Source of the DNA: Chryseobacterium aquifrigidense
GTDB lineage: Bacteria > Bacteroidota > Bacteroidia > Flavobacteriales > Weeksellaceae
Direction of reading: 5' to 3'
NCBI RefSeq assembly: GCF_006716485.1
Contig: NZ_VFPD01000001.1
Span: forward strand, 1,611,096 to 1,675,095
Length of the DNA stretch: 64,000 nt
Position 1 is the stretch's first letter; every line of letters starts with the position of its first letter. The notes beneath the pieces were generated by a model. The model was not told the origin of the DNA. It did not search any database and saw nothing but the letters and a program-made list of their open reading frames with translations. The translations under genes were made by a program, and so were the position numbers. Positions 1 through 9,497 of the stretch are shown here, piece by piece.

Positions 1-90
1 TTATATTTATACCTGTTTGTGAATGAATCCATTGAACGGAAAACATTAATATTAGTAAGATTTTAAATTTCATATTTTTTGATTTAACAA

Positions 91-810
91 TTATTTTCCT
101 AGATACACAAATTGTTTCAGACTAATATAGCCGGGTGTCAAATTAAAAGCAGTTCCACTACCATTACTTTTTAATGTTATATTATGGGAATGAGCTCCTG
201 ATATACTTGTTGTTCGTATGGTATTGTCTGAGCCCCATTTTGCTCCTGTATTTTGAGCATTCAAAGTCATTCCACCTCCGTTAGCATGATTAATCATATT
301 GACAAAAATATGATCATGCTTACCCGCAGAGCTTGTTCTTCCGTTCAATTCGAATGCAGGTAAATTATTTCTCGAAAGTGTAATGCTAGATTTTCCTCCA
401 ATTGTGCCTAGAGAGCCGGCAGTATTTTTACTTTTGGATAATTTATTCCTAAAATCTGGAAGAGCGGAGCTAAAGCCCAGTGAGATAGCATTCTGTTTTG
501 CAACTGAGGGTAAGGTAGAAATACTTCTTCCATTTAAAAGAAACCAGCCATGATGATCCTGATCCTGAATAGCATCTTTGATATCACCAATGATCTCCTT
601 TCGGAATTGAGTGTAATCCTGTTTTGAAATATATCCATTTTCGTCAGAAACTAATATTTCAGCATTTGACCCGGCAACAGGCAAATTCCGAACTTTAACA
701 TCTCCATTTACATCTAAAGTTGCTGTTGGTTTTGCTACATTTATTCCTACCTGACTGTAAAGCCCAACGGAAGGAACAATTGTAATAATTACAAAAATAA
801 GTTTTTTCAT
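91..810 (-). CDS. Secreted QVGIN-type protein with tail-collar-like C-terminus
   Basis: A 239 aa protein that starts with a signal peptide (about residues 1-20, ending YSQ). The mature protein begins QVGINVAKPTATLDVNG, the same signature as the three long paralogs between 3.9 and 9.4 kb. The C-terminal part (residues ~85-239) has the pattern of phage tail-collar or microcystin-dependent-like proteins: GWFLLNGRSIS, LPDFRNK, then HSHNI and a closing PGYISLKQFVYLGK. This suggests a secreted or surface fibre-like protein; its ligand is unknown. An upstream element shared with the paralogs lies at 871-880. The signature and signal peptide are seen; the collar assignment is by family resemblance. 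Confidence 0.8.
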   Translation of the reverse strand: MKKLIFVIITIVPSVGLYSQVGINVAKPTATLDVNGDVKVRNLPVAGSNAEILVSDENGYISKQDYTQFRKEIIGDIKDAIQDQDHHGWFLLNGRSISTLPSVAKQNAISLGFSSALPDFRNKLSKSKNTAGSLGTIGGKSSITLSRNNLPAFELNGRTSSAGKHDHIFVNMINHANGGGMTLNAQNTGAKWGSDNTIRTTSISGAHSHNITLKSNGSGTAFNLTPGYISLKQFVYLGK

Positions 811-870
811 TCGTGTGTTTTTTTAGAGAGCTGCAAAGAAAAGAGATTACATTCTTATCTAAAAAAATTA

Positions 871-889
871 ACATACGTAAAAAAAACAA
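871..889 (-). promoter_or_regulatory. Conserved upstream element of the QVGIN family, copy 1
   Basis: On the minus strand this reads TTTTTTTTACGTATGT, with the TACGTA core 64 nt from the start codon at 810. A TTTCTTTG-like stretch, close to the Bacteroidota -7 consensus TAnnTTTG, sits between core and start. Equivalent sites occur upstream of the other family members at nearly the same distance, so it is probably an activator site or part of a shared promoter. Confidence 0.5.
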
Positions 890-1101
890 AAAGCAGAAAT
901 CTTGTCGTCACGATGGTTACAATCACTTAAGACAACAAATAAGTGAAATTTAAGTATTTAAGACATTCTAAAAATCTTATAATGGAGAGGTTAAAATATA
1001 TGAATCTGCTTAAATAAGTTTAAAATGAAAGCTTTGGTTGTTTTGTAAAGTTTAAACAAATTTATTTTAAAAGAAGTAAAATCCTATAAGTTTTTTAAAG
1101 A

Positions 1102-2592
1102 TTAAGGATTTATTTTCTTTAGCCAAACATACAAATCCTCTCCTTTTTCCAGTCCTATTTTTTTTCTTAATGTATATTTTCTGGTCTGAATGGTTCTATA
1201 GGATCTGAATGTATATTCAGCAATCTCTTTAGAAGAAAAATTTAGATAAACATAGGCAAGAAGTGTTAATTCACCCAAATTAAAACTAGGATTACATTCT
1301 AAAAGTCTTGGGCTAAATTCAGGATAAAATGTCTGAAACTTTTCAAAGAAAGATGTTGTATTTTTTTTAGCTTCATAGATAACTTCCTCCAGCGTTACAT
1401 CTAGTTTTTGTTGTAATTTCACATAATACATATTTTTTTCCTCTAGCAAATGATCTTTTTCCTGCAAAAGCAAATTCTTCTCAGAAATGACGGCTCTCTT
1501 TCTTCGTTTTAACTTTAAATATCTATAACCTATTATAATATTTAGAAACATAAATGGTATAATAGCAGATAAAAAAATAATCCAATTGAGTTTCCTGAAT
1601 TTGTCACTTCTATTCTGGTATTCGTTTTCTACTGTATTTACTGCAGACTGAAGGTTTGTTATCTTTAAACCGGCTAATTCATCAGACTCGATATAATATT
1701 TTTCCAAATAAATTTTCTCTTTTGCTTTATCATTAAGAAATCCATAAGACATTGAGATCTTTTTATTGGTGTAAGTAGAATATTCAAGATCTTTGATTCT
1801 ATTCTGATCAAGATCCTGTAAAGATTCAAAATAAAAATCAACTGCTTTTACATAATTTTTCAGCTCAAAATAGTAATCCCCAAGAGAAATGAGCTGGATA
1901 TATTTTCTTTTGATCCTGTTTAAGTGGGTATAACTTTTATTAAAATAATAATAAGCTGAGTCATACTTAAGGTTGTGTAAACACACATATCCTTTTATAG
2001 TGTATAAATTTAAATTATCAGAGAAATCATCATCCAGATTCTTGGATATTTTATGATGGATACTAATAGCTTTGTTAATAAACTTTTCTGAATACAGAGA
2101 TTCCTGTTTATTAAGGTAATACGAAGCCATTCTTGCATTAGTTCTGGATAATATTTTTTTTGCTTCAATATCATTCTTTCCTGATAGAAGTTCTATAATC
2201 CTATGATATTCTTTAAGTTCACTATCAGTGAGTTTTAACTTATTATAGTTAATCGCTTTTATTTCTCTGAATTGGCATTCTAATACAGCATCTTTCTTCG
2301 TTTCACTTCCATTTAATCCTTTTTCAATATATAAAAAACTATCTTTATAGTCCATTAATAGATTTGTACAACGAGCTATATTCAAGTAAGATTCTGCTAA
2401 TTTCAATGAATTTTTCTCATTTTCAGAAATCATAGCCGCATCCTTTGCATATGTAAGAGATTGTATAGTATTCGTATACAGAGTTTCTTTCGATTTTTCC
2501 AGCAAGCCATCAACTCTTTTAATCTCAATTCGTTGACTGTATAAAAAACCGAACATAAACAATAAAAAAATACGTATAAATTTAAATAACAT
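1102..2592 (-). CDS. Membrane-anchored TPR / LuxR-type HTH regulator
   Basis: A 496 aa one-component regulator of a type common in Flavobacteriia. It has a signal peptide (residues ~1-19, ending FLYS), a long helical tetratricopeptide-like region expected outside the cytoplasmic membrane (~25-320), one membrane segment (~336-357), a lysine/glutamate-rich coiled coil (~360-410), and a C-terminal LuxR/GerE-like helix-turn-helix (~436-496, containing FSSKEIAEYTFRSYRTIQTR). This layout suggests that an external signal is passed through the membrane to a DNA-binding domain. It lies between members of the QVGIN gene family on the same strand and is the obvious candidate regulator of their shared upstream element, which is inference. 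Signal and targets are unknown. Confidence 0.82.
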   Translation of the reverse strand: MLFKFIRIFLLFMFGFLYSQRIEIKRVDGLLEKSKETLYTNTIQSLTYAKDAAMISENEKNSLKLAESYLNIARCTNLLMDYKDSFLYIEKGLNGSETKKDAVLECQFREIKAINYNKLKLTDSELKEYHRIIELLSGKNDIEAKKILSRTNARMASYYLNKQESLYSEKFINKAISIHHKISKNLDDDFSDNLNLYTIKGYVCLHNLKYDSAYYYFNKSYTHLNRIKRKYIQLISLGDYYFELKNYVKAVDFYFESLQDLDQNRIKDLEYSTYTNKKISMSYGFLNDKAKEKIYLEKYYIESDELAGLKITNLQSAVNTVENEYQNRSDKFRKLNWIIFLSAIIPFMFLNIIIGYRYLKLKRRKRAVISEKNLLLQEKDHLLEEKNMYYVKLQQKLDVTLEEVIYEAKKNTTSFFEKFQTFYPEFSPRLLECNPSFNLGELTLLAYVYLNFSSKEIAEYTFRSYRTIQTRKYTLRKKIGLEKGEDLYVWLKKINP

Positions 2593-3109
2593 ATAAAATT
2601 TTCTATTTTTAATTAATATAAAAGAAAATAATTAACAATTTACAAAAAAAACAACATATACTTCAAGATCTTAACTTTAGCTACCTATTTGATTTTAATG
2701 CATTACCTATCATCAGCTTATTTAATTTAAAGACTTAGATCTAAAATCATTTGCTTACGATAATTTGAATAATATTAAAATGGATAAAGCGTCCAAAACA
2801 GAAATACCAATATTAATTTCTGCTATTTTAGACATGAGATTTGCCATCTGTTATAAAATTTTATACTGAGCTAGAGGTTAAAATGCTAAGCAAAAAACAA
2901 TAAATCAGAGATTCACATCAAGTTGTACTATTTTAGTTTAGTTACATCGTTTCCATGACAGAAAATAATAATCTCATTAGTTTGATTATTAATTAGACTT
3001 CTTGCTTTATCAGAATGACAAAAGTCGAATGATTTGACTTTTGAAATAATCTCCATATTTTATATTTGTCTTATTTCAATAATGCTGCAGTTCTTCTTAA
3101 TAATAAATT
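2593..3109. other. Intergenic, no gene recognised
   Basis: Very AT-rich spacer upstream of the TPR/LuxR gene. Short inverted repeats occur near 2796-2825 but no reading frame or RNA gene could be supported. Confidence 0.5.
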
Positions 3110-3355
3110 TTATAGAATTAATACCTGTTGACAATTTTGTTTGAAAAGACTGAATTGGGAAATATTACTGAAAAAAATCTTATTGTAATTTACCTTGTGA
3201 CCGTCTATAAAGGTTTTATAAAAATTATAACTGCCTCTAAAAAAACCAACAGTATAATTTATCATTGAATCAAAAGAATATATAATGGTCTCAATTCCTA
3301 TTTGATCAGACACACTGATTAATACCGTAATCTTGGGGAATTTATTTCTTCTCAT
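3110..3355 (-). pseudogene. Decayed relic of a QVGIN-family gene
   Basis: From an ATG at 3355 an open frame of 81 codons begins MRRNKFPKITVLISVSDQIG, continuing IET. This aligns residue by residue with the N-terminus of the neighbouring paralogs (MKK-LLP-hydrophobic-QVGINT) but the hydrophobic stretch is eroded and nothing after QIGIET resembles the family. The upstream DNA keeps the family layout: ttacaaaagaaa, then CATACGTAAAAA with the core 63 nt from the ATG. It is read as a dead copy that kept its promoter region. A longer frame starting at 3430 is open but runs into this upstream region and is not preferred. Confidence 0.45.
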
Positions 3356-3414
3356 TGTAAGGGCTTTGTTGTTTTTACAAAAGAAAGGAATACCAACCCT
3401 ATTAAAAAAAATAG

Positions 3415-3428
3415 CCATACGTAAAAAC
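3415..3428 (-). promoter_or_regulatory. Conserved upstream element, copy 2 (before a relic)
   Basis: CATACGTAAAAA on the plus strand, with the TACGTA core at 3418-3423, 63 nt upstream of the relic start at 3355. It matches the element before the intact paralogs in sequence and distance. Confidence 0.45.
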
Positions 3429-3430
3429 AA

Positions 3431-3810
3431 CCCAAATGCGCAACAAACTAGTAATCAATAATTAAAAATTTATTTTCAAGAAGATACTGTAAAGATTGCG
3501 TACATACTTACAACCAAATAATAATAATGAGAAATTTATTATTTATTAAAAAGAAAATTTATCTGACATAAATTTCTATATTGTACTCAATATTTTTTTA
3601 TCCAAAACAAGTGATATAAAAATACTATTATCACAAATAACCTTACCTTCTTATTATTGACAATTTGTTTAAATGAGCATTTTATAACCAAAGACTATGT
3701 CAATTTAATGCTCTATGAACCATTGCAAAAAATCAATACCTGTCAGTTCTTTTTTTGGTAAATTAAATGGACTCTCTGCCATTTGATCTTCAGAATATGA
3801 CATCGCAGCT
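3431..3810. other. Intergenic, no gene recognised
   Basis: AT-rich DNA between the relic and the terminator of the next gene. No supported coding region. Confidence 0.4.
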
Positions 3811-3846
3811 AAAAAAACAGCAGAAGTACTATAGAATTCTGCTGTT
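3811..3846 (-). terminator. Rho-independent terminator for 3906-5366
   Basis: Perfect 10-bp arms AACAGCAGAA (3816-3825) and TTCTGCTGTT (3837-3846). On the minus strand the hairpin is followed by a run of seven T. It lies 60 nt beyond the stop codon of the long QVGINT paralog. Confidence 0.8.
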
Positions 3847-3905
3847 AAATATAATTTCTATTATTTGATCAAATCTACATGATAATATATCAGGTAAATA
3901 TTCTA

Positions 3906-5366
3906 TCAGTTCTTTATCAATTGTATTTCGAAGAAGCTTCCAATACCATTTCCTGTTCCACCGCTTGGATTAGCAATAAAAGTAAGACCATGATTTGCGC
4001 CAAAAAAATAAGCTCTGCCTGCTTGTAATTCAGCCACTCCTATAAATGTAGTTGCGCTCCCGACAGTATTATTCGCAGCATAGGTCCCTTTAATGTAATC
4101 AGTTGGTATAGAAAATCTTAACACCCAATTACTGGTAGTAGAATCAGCAAATCCTACAACAGCATTGGGTACATTATAAGTATCGGGATCAGTAAGTTTA
4201 ATAGAAGTTGTCATGGTTATTTTATACAAACCAGTTTCAGGAGCTACAAAATAGCCTTCTTGATGGTCAAAATCATTACCTGGGTCATCAACCTGTGTAA
4301 AATAATTTAACCTATAAATTACCCCAGTTGTATTTCCAGTTTCACGATTATTATATAAATATGCTCTGGCAATTCCCTTTATTTCATTTTTCTTCTTTTT
4401 AATTACCCCATTAGCATCCGCCACCAAAGTTATATCCTGAATATTCGAACTGGGTACGATATCTCTCAGCCTGAGGTTTCCATTTACATCAAGTTTTTGG
4501 GTAGGATCAGTAGTACCTATTCCCACATTTCCATTATCAAGCACATTTACTCTAAATATGTTGTCTGAACTTGCAAGACCCATTATATATTCTGAAGCAT
4601 TGTTATTCCGAACATTCAAAGTACCTCCTGCATAATTATAACCACTTGGCCCCAATATTATTTTTCTTGATTTAGCAATCCCATCTATATCAAGCTTCTG
4701 TGTAGGACTATCTGTTCCTATCCCAACATTATTATCAGCTGCTAATACTACATTATTGTTACTACTACCGTTGACCGTTAATTTCATGGAACTGCTGCTA
4801 TTAGTGCCATCTCCCTGATAATAGGTCCTTATTCCTGACAAAATTTTATTGGTATCCCCAACATAACCACTTGTATAAAGGTTCGCTACATTCTGACCAT
4901 TTTGCAGATTACCGGTACCAGACCTTTCAACATACAAACTAGCTTCGTTACCATTTCTGAATATTAAAGAATTATCTGCCATACTCATAACTCTATTGCC
5001 TGTTAAAGTCCCATTGGCATTATAAATATTAGTATTGGTATCAGTATTCAGCTTTATCCACTTGCTTGTGGAACCATCAAAATGATAAAATCCCATTGCG
5101 TCAATGTTGGATGCCTGTCCTGTAGCTGAGCCTGTAGAGACGTCATTTACGTAAATTAAAGTAGAAGGTTCTACAGATATCATACTCAGTGCCCTCTGCC
5201 TGTCTACACGGGGAATAAGAACTCCATCTGCATTTGTTGTAGAACCTGTTGGGGTTTTAGCTATAATATCTAGTGTACTTTTAGGAGCAGTAGTATTAAT
5301 ACCTACTTGCCCAAACATGATACTGCCTAACAAGATGGCAGCCAGAGGTAATAGTTTTTTTTCCAT
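3906..5366 (-). CDS. Long secreted QVGINT repeat protein, C1q-like C-terminus
   Basis: A 486 aa protein when started at the ATG at 5366, which gives a clean signal peptide MEKKLLPLAAILLGSIMFG followed by QVGINTTAPKSTLDI; an upstream in-frame ATG at 5420 adds a poor leader. The N-terminal module (~residues 20-210, with GVLIPRVDRQRALSM and a GFYHFDGSTSKW motif) is nearly identical to the paralog at 6029-7666. It is followed by fibre-like repeats VGIGT(D/T)(S/D)PTQKLD and a C-terminal beta-rich domain (~345-486) resembling C1q/TNF-like folds. A surface fibre or adhesin-like role is inferred from these features. A terminator follows at 3811-3846. Confidence 0.82.
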   Translation of the reverse strand: MEKKLLPLAAILLGSIMFGQVGINTTAPKSTLDIIAKTPTGSTTNADGVLIPRVDRQRALSMISVEPSTLIYVNDVSTGSATGQASNIDAMGFYHFDGSTSKWIKLNTDTNTNIYNANGTLTGNRVMSMADNSLIFRNGNEASLYVERSGTGNLQNGQNVANLYTSGYVGDTNKILSGIRTYYQGDGTNSSSSMKLTVNGSSNNNVVLAADNNVGIGTDSPTQKLDIDGIAKSRKIILGPSGYNYAGGTLNVRNNNASEYIMGLASSDNIFRVNVLDNGNVGIGTTDPTQKLDVNGNLRLRDIVPSSNIQDITLVADANGVIKKKKNEIKGIARAYLYNNRETGNTTGVIYRLNYFTQVDDPGNDFDHQEGYFVAPETGLYKITMTTSIKLTDPDTYNVPNAVVGFADSTTSNWVLRFSIPTDYIKGTYAANNTVGSATTFIGVAELQAGRAYFFGANHGLTFIANPSGGTGNGIGSFFEIQLIKN

Positions 5367-5423
5367 GATAGAGATTTTATTTGTTATAAACAAAAAAACC
5401 AAAAACTGACAATACATCAAAAA

Positions 5424-5440
5424 AAAGACATACTCTATAA
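5424..5440 (-). promoter_or_regulatory. Upstream element, diverged copy 3
   Basis: GACATACTCTATAA lies 65 nt upstream of the start at 5366, the same position as the GACATACGTAAAA elements of the paralogs. The TACGTA core has changed to TACTCT, so this gene may respond differently. Confidence 0.35.
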
Positions 5441-5830
5441 GCAGCAGAATTTAAAAAGCTATAAAATAGATAGTTAAAATACAAAATTAAAAAAACATGT
5501 ATAAATTACGTACCTATATTTACTTTGCTAATCCCCATATTGAATCTTTCTAATATTTTTATGTTTGCTATTTTTTAAACCAAATAAAAACTTTACACAC
5601 ATAAGCTTTTTAACGTCCAAACTCTTGTGCATAATAGATGCACTAAATTTTATGAAAATTTTCGATTTTACTCTTATGTCAGCTTTTCTGCAGAATTATT
5701 TTAAACCTACCTAAACGGTTCTAAATATTTTAAAATAAAACCTTTCTTTGTTATGTAAAAATTTAGACAACTTTACTATTTTTATATTAGTATCGTTTTA
5801 ATTCTAAAAACTAATAGGTGTTTTATACAA
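5441..5830. other. Intergenic upstream of the QVGINT paralog
   Basis: AT-rich spacer. It contains ATTACGTACC at about 5505-5514, a further TACGTA palindrome. No gene is supported. Confidence 0.4.
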
Positions 5831-5857
5831 AAAGGCCGTCTCAATCTGAGACAGCCT
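5831..5857 (-). terminator. Terminator for 6029-7666
   Basis: Hairpin AGGC-c-GTCTCA / TGAGAC-a-GCCT with an ATC loop. On the minus strand it is followed by TTTTTG. It lies about 170 nt beyond the stop codon of the upstream paralog. Confidence 0.7.
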
Positions 5858-6028
5858 ACGGAAATGCATTGTATTAGAGTTAATGAGAGACGTCTAATAA
5901 ATATGCAAAGATTTAATAAATTGTAGTGTATTTCAAGCACCTAATTTATTATATCTAAAACTTATAAAAATTTAATGCTAGTAGTAAATGGAATAAATAA
6001 CATTATAATTAACAACCGCTTTCATTAT

Positions 6029-7666
6029 CTAGTCCATAATTGTAATGGAAATCTGTGGTGCAACGGAATCATTTATTATTACATTACCTGAATCTTGTTT
6101 AGCACATTTAACATATATAGTTTTAGTATTACCTGAAGGAATCGTCACAAATGTACTCATTGTGTTAGAGCTATTCCAATTTACAGCTGTATAACTCTGA
6201 GGTATAATAGATACAGAAGTATAAGAACCACTCCCCGCTTGTGTATCAAATATATGGCACCATGTATGCTTGGCATCACTGGTTTTTAGTCTTCCCATAT
6301 TGACATCCACCTTATAAGTTCTTCCTCCCTTTAAAACAAAATCAGTATTATTAACTTTAGAAATATAGCCTACCGGAGTAGAATTATACAACTGTTCTTG
6401 AAAGCGCACCCGATCTCCACTATTAGTGCTTGTATATGTGATAGTCTGTGAGGCATTAGAAGTAAAAGTAGCTGATGTATTTAAAGTTTCACTCACTGAA
6501 TCAAGCGTTTCCCACTTTCTATTCGTATCAGTACCAGTATTTACTTGTATTTTACCTATATCCTTATTATAAATAATCGTGGCTGCGTGCGCTCGATCTG
6601 AAGCAATTGCATCCCTTTGTGCGGTGGTCAACTGCGGCAGACGCACTCCTGAATCAGTCCCGGAAATATCTAATTTAGCTTTAGGTGAAGCTATTCCTAT
6701 ACCTAAATCTCCCGAGGAATTTAATACCATCTGTGAGTTTGATACCCCATTCACAGAAAACTTCAATTCTGAATCAGTAGTATTACCATTACCTTGATAT
6801 GTAGCTCTTATTCCTGCCAGATCTTTTTCCCCTCCTTCAACAAATCCTTTAAAATGAACTCGTCCAAATATTTGGTTGGCAGACAAATTTTCCCCAGCAT
6901 TTTGACGATACAATGATAAAGTAGGAACTGTAGCAGTAGTTGATTCAACTTTTATATCAGCATTATTCCCTATAAACCTTCCGTTACCGCTGACATCCAG
7001 CTTTTGCGTAGGAGAATCTGTACCTATACCTACGTTATTGTTGGAAGCTAGTACCAAATTATTGTTGATATTCCCATTAACTGAAAAAGTCATGGAACTA
7101 TTGGTATTGATTCCATCTCCTCGATAATAGGTTCTTATTCCTGACAGTGTTTTATTTGTATCCCCAACATAACCACTTGTATAAAGATTTGCTACATTCT
7201 GACCACTTTGCAGATTACCGGTACCAGACCTTTCAACATATAGATTAGCTTCATTGCCATTTCTTAATACCAAAGAGTTATTTGCCATACTCATAACCCT
7301 ATTGCTCGTTAAAGTGCCATTAGCATTATAAATATTAGTATCTGTATTGAATTTTACCCACTTACTTGTGGAACCATCGAAATGATAGAATCCCACCGCG
7401 TTGATATTGGATGCCTGTCCTGTAACTGTGCCTGTAGATATATCATTAACGTAAATTAAAGTAGAAGGCTCAACCAATGCCATACTCAATGCCCTCTGCC
7501 TGTCTACACGCGGAATAAGAATTCCATCTATATTGCTTGAATTACCGATTGGATTTTTTGCCGTAATATCTAAGCTACTTTTTGGGGAGACTGTATTAAT
7601 TCCCACCTGTCCAAACATAATGTTGCCTAACAGTATAATAGCAACAGGTAATAGTGATTTTTTCAT
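6029..7666 (-). CDS. Long secreted QVGINT repeat protein
   Basis: A 545 aa protein with signal peptide MKKSLLPVAIILLGNIMFG and mature start QVGINTVSPKSSLDITAKNP. The N-terminal module up to about residue 205 matches the proteins at 3906-5366 and 8053-9417, including GILIPRVDRQRALSM and the NLYVERSGTGNLQ stretch shared with the first. Middle repeats read VGIGTDSPTQKLDVSG and LGIGIASPKAKLDISG, the latter followed by GVRLPQLTTAQRDAI. The C-terminal ~130 residues form a beta-rich C1q-like domain that differs from the neighbour. The shared N-terminus with swapped C-termini points to recombination between paralogs. The ligand is unknown. Confidence 0.82.
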   Translation of the reverse strand: MKKSLLPVAIILLGNIMFGQVGINTVSPKSSLDITAKNPIGNSSNIDGILIPRVDRQRALSMALVEPSTLIYVNDISTGTVTGQASNINAVGFYHFDGSTSKWVKFNTDTNIYNANGTLTSNRVMSMANNSLVLRNGNEANLYVERSGTGNLQSGQNVANLYTSGYVGDTNKTLSGIRTYYRGDGINTNSSMTFSVNGNINNNLVLASNNNVGIGTDSPTQKLDVSGNGRFIGNNADIKVESTTATVPTLSLYRQNAGENLSANQIFGRVHFKGFVEGGEKDLAGIRATYQGNGNTTDSELKFSVNGVSNSQMVLNSSGDLGIGIASPKAKLDISGTDSGVRLPQLTTAQRDAIASDRAHAATIIYNKDIGKIQVNTGTDTNRKWETLDSVSETLNTSATFTSNASQTITYTSTNSGDRVRFQEQLYNSTPVGYISKVNNTDFVLKGGRTYKVDVNMGRLKTSDAKHTWCHIFDTQAGSGSYTSVSIIPQSYTAVNWNSSNTMSTFVTIPSGNTKTIYVKCAKQDSGNVIINDSVAPQISITIMD

Positions 7667-7719
7667 TTCTTAAAATAATTTATGTGTATTACAAAGAAAT
7701 AAGAGAAAAAAGAAATACG

Positions 7720-7745
7720 TAGAAAAAGACATACGTAAAAAAAAC
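7720..7745 (-). promoter_or_regulatory. Conserved upstream element, copy 4
   Basis: AATACGTAG and GACATACGTAAAAAAAAC lie in tandem, with the distal TACGTA core at 7732-7737, 66 nt upstream of the start. The homology with the region upstream of 9417 continues for well over 150 bp to a further ACGTATTTCA block at about 7808. Confidence 0.55.
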
Positions 7746-8052
7746 AATTATTAAAACACTGAAAACAAACATATTAAATTCAACCCACTTACATTTCATA
7801 TAGAAAACACGTATTTCATCGTGTATTAAAGAGAAAAGAAATCTACAAATCTCCAGTGAAATACTTGTACTTTAAATTGATAGGAAGTTTATTTAACAGA
7901 TCATTTTCTAATACATCTATTATTACTTATTTATTGACTGCTTCTATTGCTATGAAACAAACACCATTCAATATCTGTTAGAATCGTTGTGTTTATACTT
8001 AAATTACAACTCTTGCTATTTAATTATTTAGATGAGTGACATATTGATAATG
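7746..8052. other. Extended conserved upstream region
   Basis: The first ~120 bp align with the region upstream of the next paralog (9498-9610): AAAAC(A/G)CTGAAAACAA(A/G)CAT, then GAAAA(C/T)ACGTATTTCA. The rest is AT-rich spacer without a recognised gene or a clear terminator for 8053-9417. Confidence 0.45.
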
Positions 8053-9417
8053 CTATTTTTGAAATAATTGAAAGGAAAGATCCGTAGCAGACAAATCTAT
8101 AAAAGGATTAGTACCAGGATTAAATTCCCCATTAGCAGTCCCTTCATTATATTTAAATATATTATCTTTTAATTTTAAAACTATTTCCAATTTATTATTA
8201 GATGAATTCAATGGAATTGATGATAAGTCTATAATAAAATTCTTATTGTGATAATTAGTAGAACCAGATCCAAATGAAGAAGTTGCGCTATACGTCTTAA
8301 TAACACTGTTATTTAAAAGCACTTGTATATCATAAATGGTATAAGTTGCATTAGGAGGTGTATTATTATTGTTTGGTCTTAAACGAATAGAATAATCAAG
8401 ATTTATCTGCATAAAGCTGTTCGGGTTGGTACTCTGGGAGTTAAAATACAGTGTATATATGGGGTTAAACACAACAGAAGAAAGGGGTGAGTATTTCCAA
8501 GGTGCTAATACAACCGTCCCAACAATTTGGCTATAGGAAAAGCTTCTTGTAGTAGCTACAGAAGATGAATACCCCTGTAAAGCTGTCAAATTATAACCAT
8601 CATATGCACCTGGCGGCAATCCATTTAAAACTCCTACAACGCCGTTATCATCAGCAACCAAAGTCTTGGTTGCAGTAAATCCTGTTGTCCCATTCACTGG
8701 TAGATTACGCACTCTGGCCTTACCATTCACATCCAATCTTTCTGTAGGAGAAACTGTATTAATACCCACATTACCATTTTCATTAATCCTAAATAATTCA
8801 AAGGCCTCAGTACCGTAGGCAAGAAATACAGCCTTTGAAGCGTCTTGATTCCTTACCTGTAAGCCTCCTGCATATTGAGACAAATTCCCAATGTTTACAG
8901 GACCTCCCTGAATATTTACTTTTGAACCAAATGTTAGAGTATTGGTGCCTATACCTACGCTACCATTGTCCTTAATCACAAAATCTGATCCTGAAGCACG
9001 GCTTTCTCCTAAAGAAGTAGTTCCCAGTTTTACCATAGAATTGGCAGAGTCATCTATAAAAGCATCCGGAGTAAAATCTGCTTTAACCCCACCAATATTC
9101 AGCTTTGTCCACTTACTTACCGAGCCATCAAAATAATAGAATCCCACCGTATCAATATTGGATGCCTGTCCTGTAGCCGTACCAGTAGAGATGTCATTGA
9201 TGTAAATTAAAGTAGAAGACTCTATAGAGGTCATACTCAATGCTCTCTGCCTGTCTACACGAGGAATCAGAATTCCTTCTACATTTGTTGAAGTCCCTAC
9301 TGGATTTTTTGCCGTAATATCTAAGCTACTTTTTGGGGAGACTGTATTAATTCCCACCTGCCCGTACATGATTATACCAGTTAATATAGCAACAAGAGGT
9401 AATAATGTCTTTTTCAT
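8053..9417 (-). CDS. Long secreted QVGINT repeat protein
   Basis: A 454 aa protein with signal peptide MKKTLLPLVAILTGIIMYG followed by QVGINTVSPKSSLDITAKNP. The N-terminal ~105 residues are almost the same as those of the paralog at 6029-7666, down to long stretches of identical DNA around 9240-9370. Fibre repeats VGIGTNTLTFGSKVNI and VGINTVSPTERLDVNGKARV follow, with RNLPVNG also found in the small member at 91-810. The C-terminal ~190 residues are a different beta-rich domain (not recognised). It is the upstream end of the intact array. Confidence 0.8.
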   Translation of the reverse strand: MKKTLLPLVAILTGIIMYGQVGINTVSPKSSLDITAKNPVGTSTNVEGILIPRVDRQRALSMTSIESSTLIYINDISTGTATGQASNIDTVGFYYFDGSVSKWTKLNIGGVKADFTPDAFIDDSANSMVKLGTTSLGESRASGSDFVIKDNGSVGIGTNTLTFGSKVNIQGGPVNIGNLSQYAGGLQVRNQDASKAVFLAYGTEAFELFRINENGNVGINTVSPTERLDVNGKARVRNLPVNGTTGFTATKTLVADDNGVVGVLNGLPPGAYDGYNLTALQGYSSSVATTRSFSYSQIVGTVVLAPWKYSPLSSVVFNPIYTLYFNSQSTNPNSFMQINLDYSIRLRPNNNNTPPNATYTIYDIQVLLNNSVIKTYSATSSFGSGSTNYHNKNFIIDLSSIPLNSSNNKLEIVLKLKDNIFKYNEGTANGEFNPGTNPFIDLSATDLSFQLFQK

Positions 9418-9477
9418 TTTTTAAAATAATTTATGTGTATTACAAAGAAATATAGAAAATGGAAAAAGGAATAAAAA

Positions 9478-9497
9478 AGACCTACTTAAAAAAAACA
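9478..9497 (-). promoter_or_regulatory. Upstream element, copy 5
   Basis: GACCTACTTAAAAAAAACAA, core at 9483-9488, 66 nt upstream of the start at 9417. It is a one-base variant of TACGTA. GAAAATACGTATTTCAG further up (around 9552-9568) keeps an intact ACGTA block. Confidence 0.45.

Noticed and set aside
695-889. 64-codon frame overlapping the start of the first QVGIN gene
   Set aside because: It lies in another frame across the signal-peptide region and the promoter element; the peptide has no sensible features.
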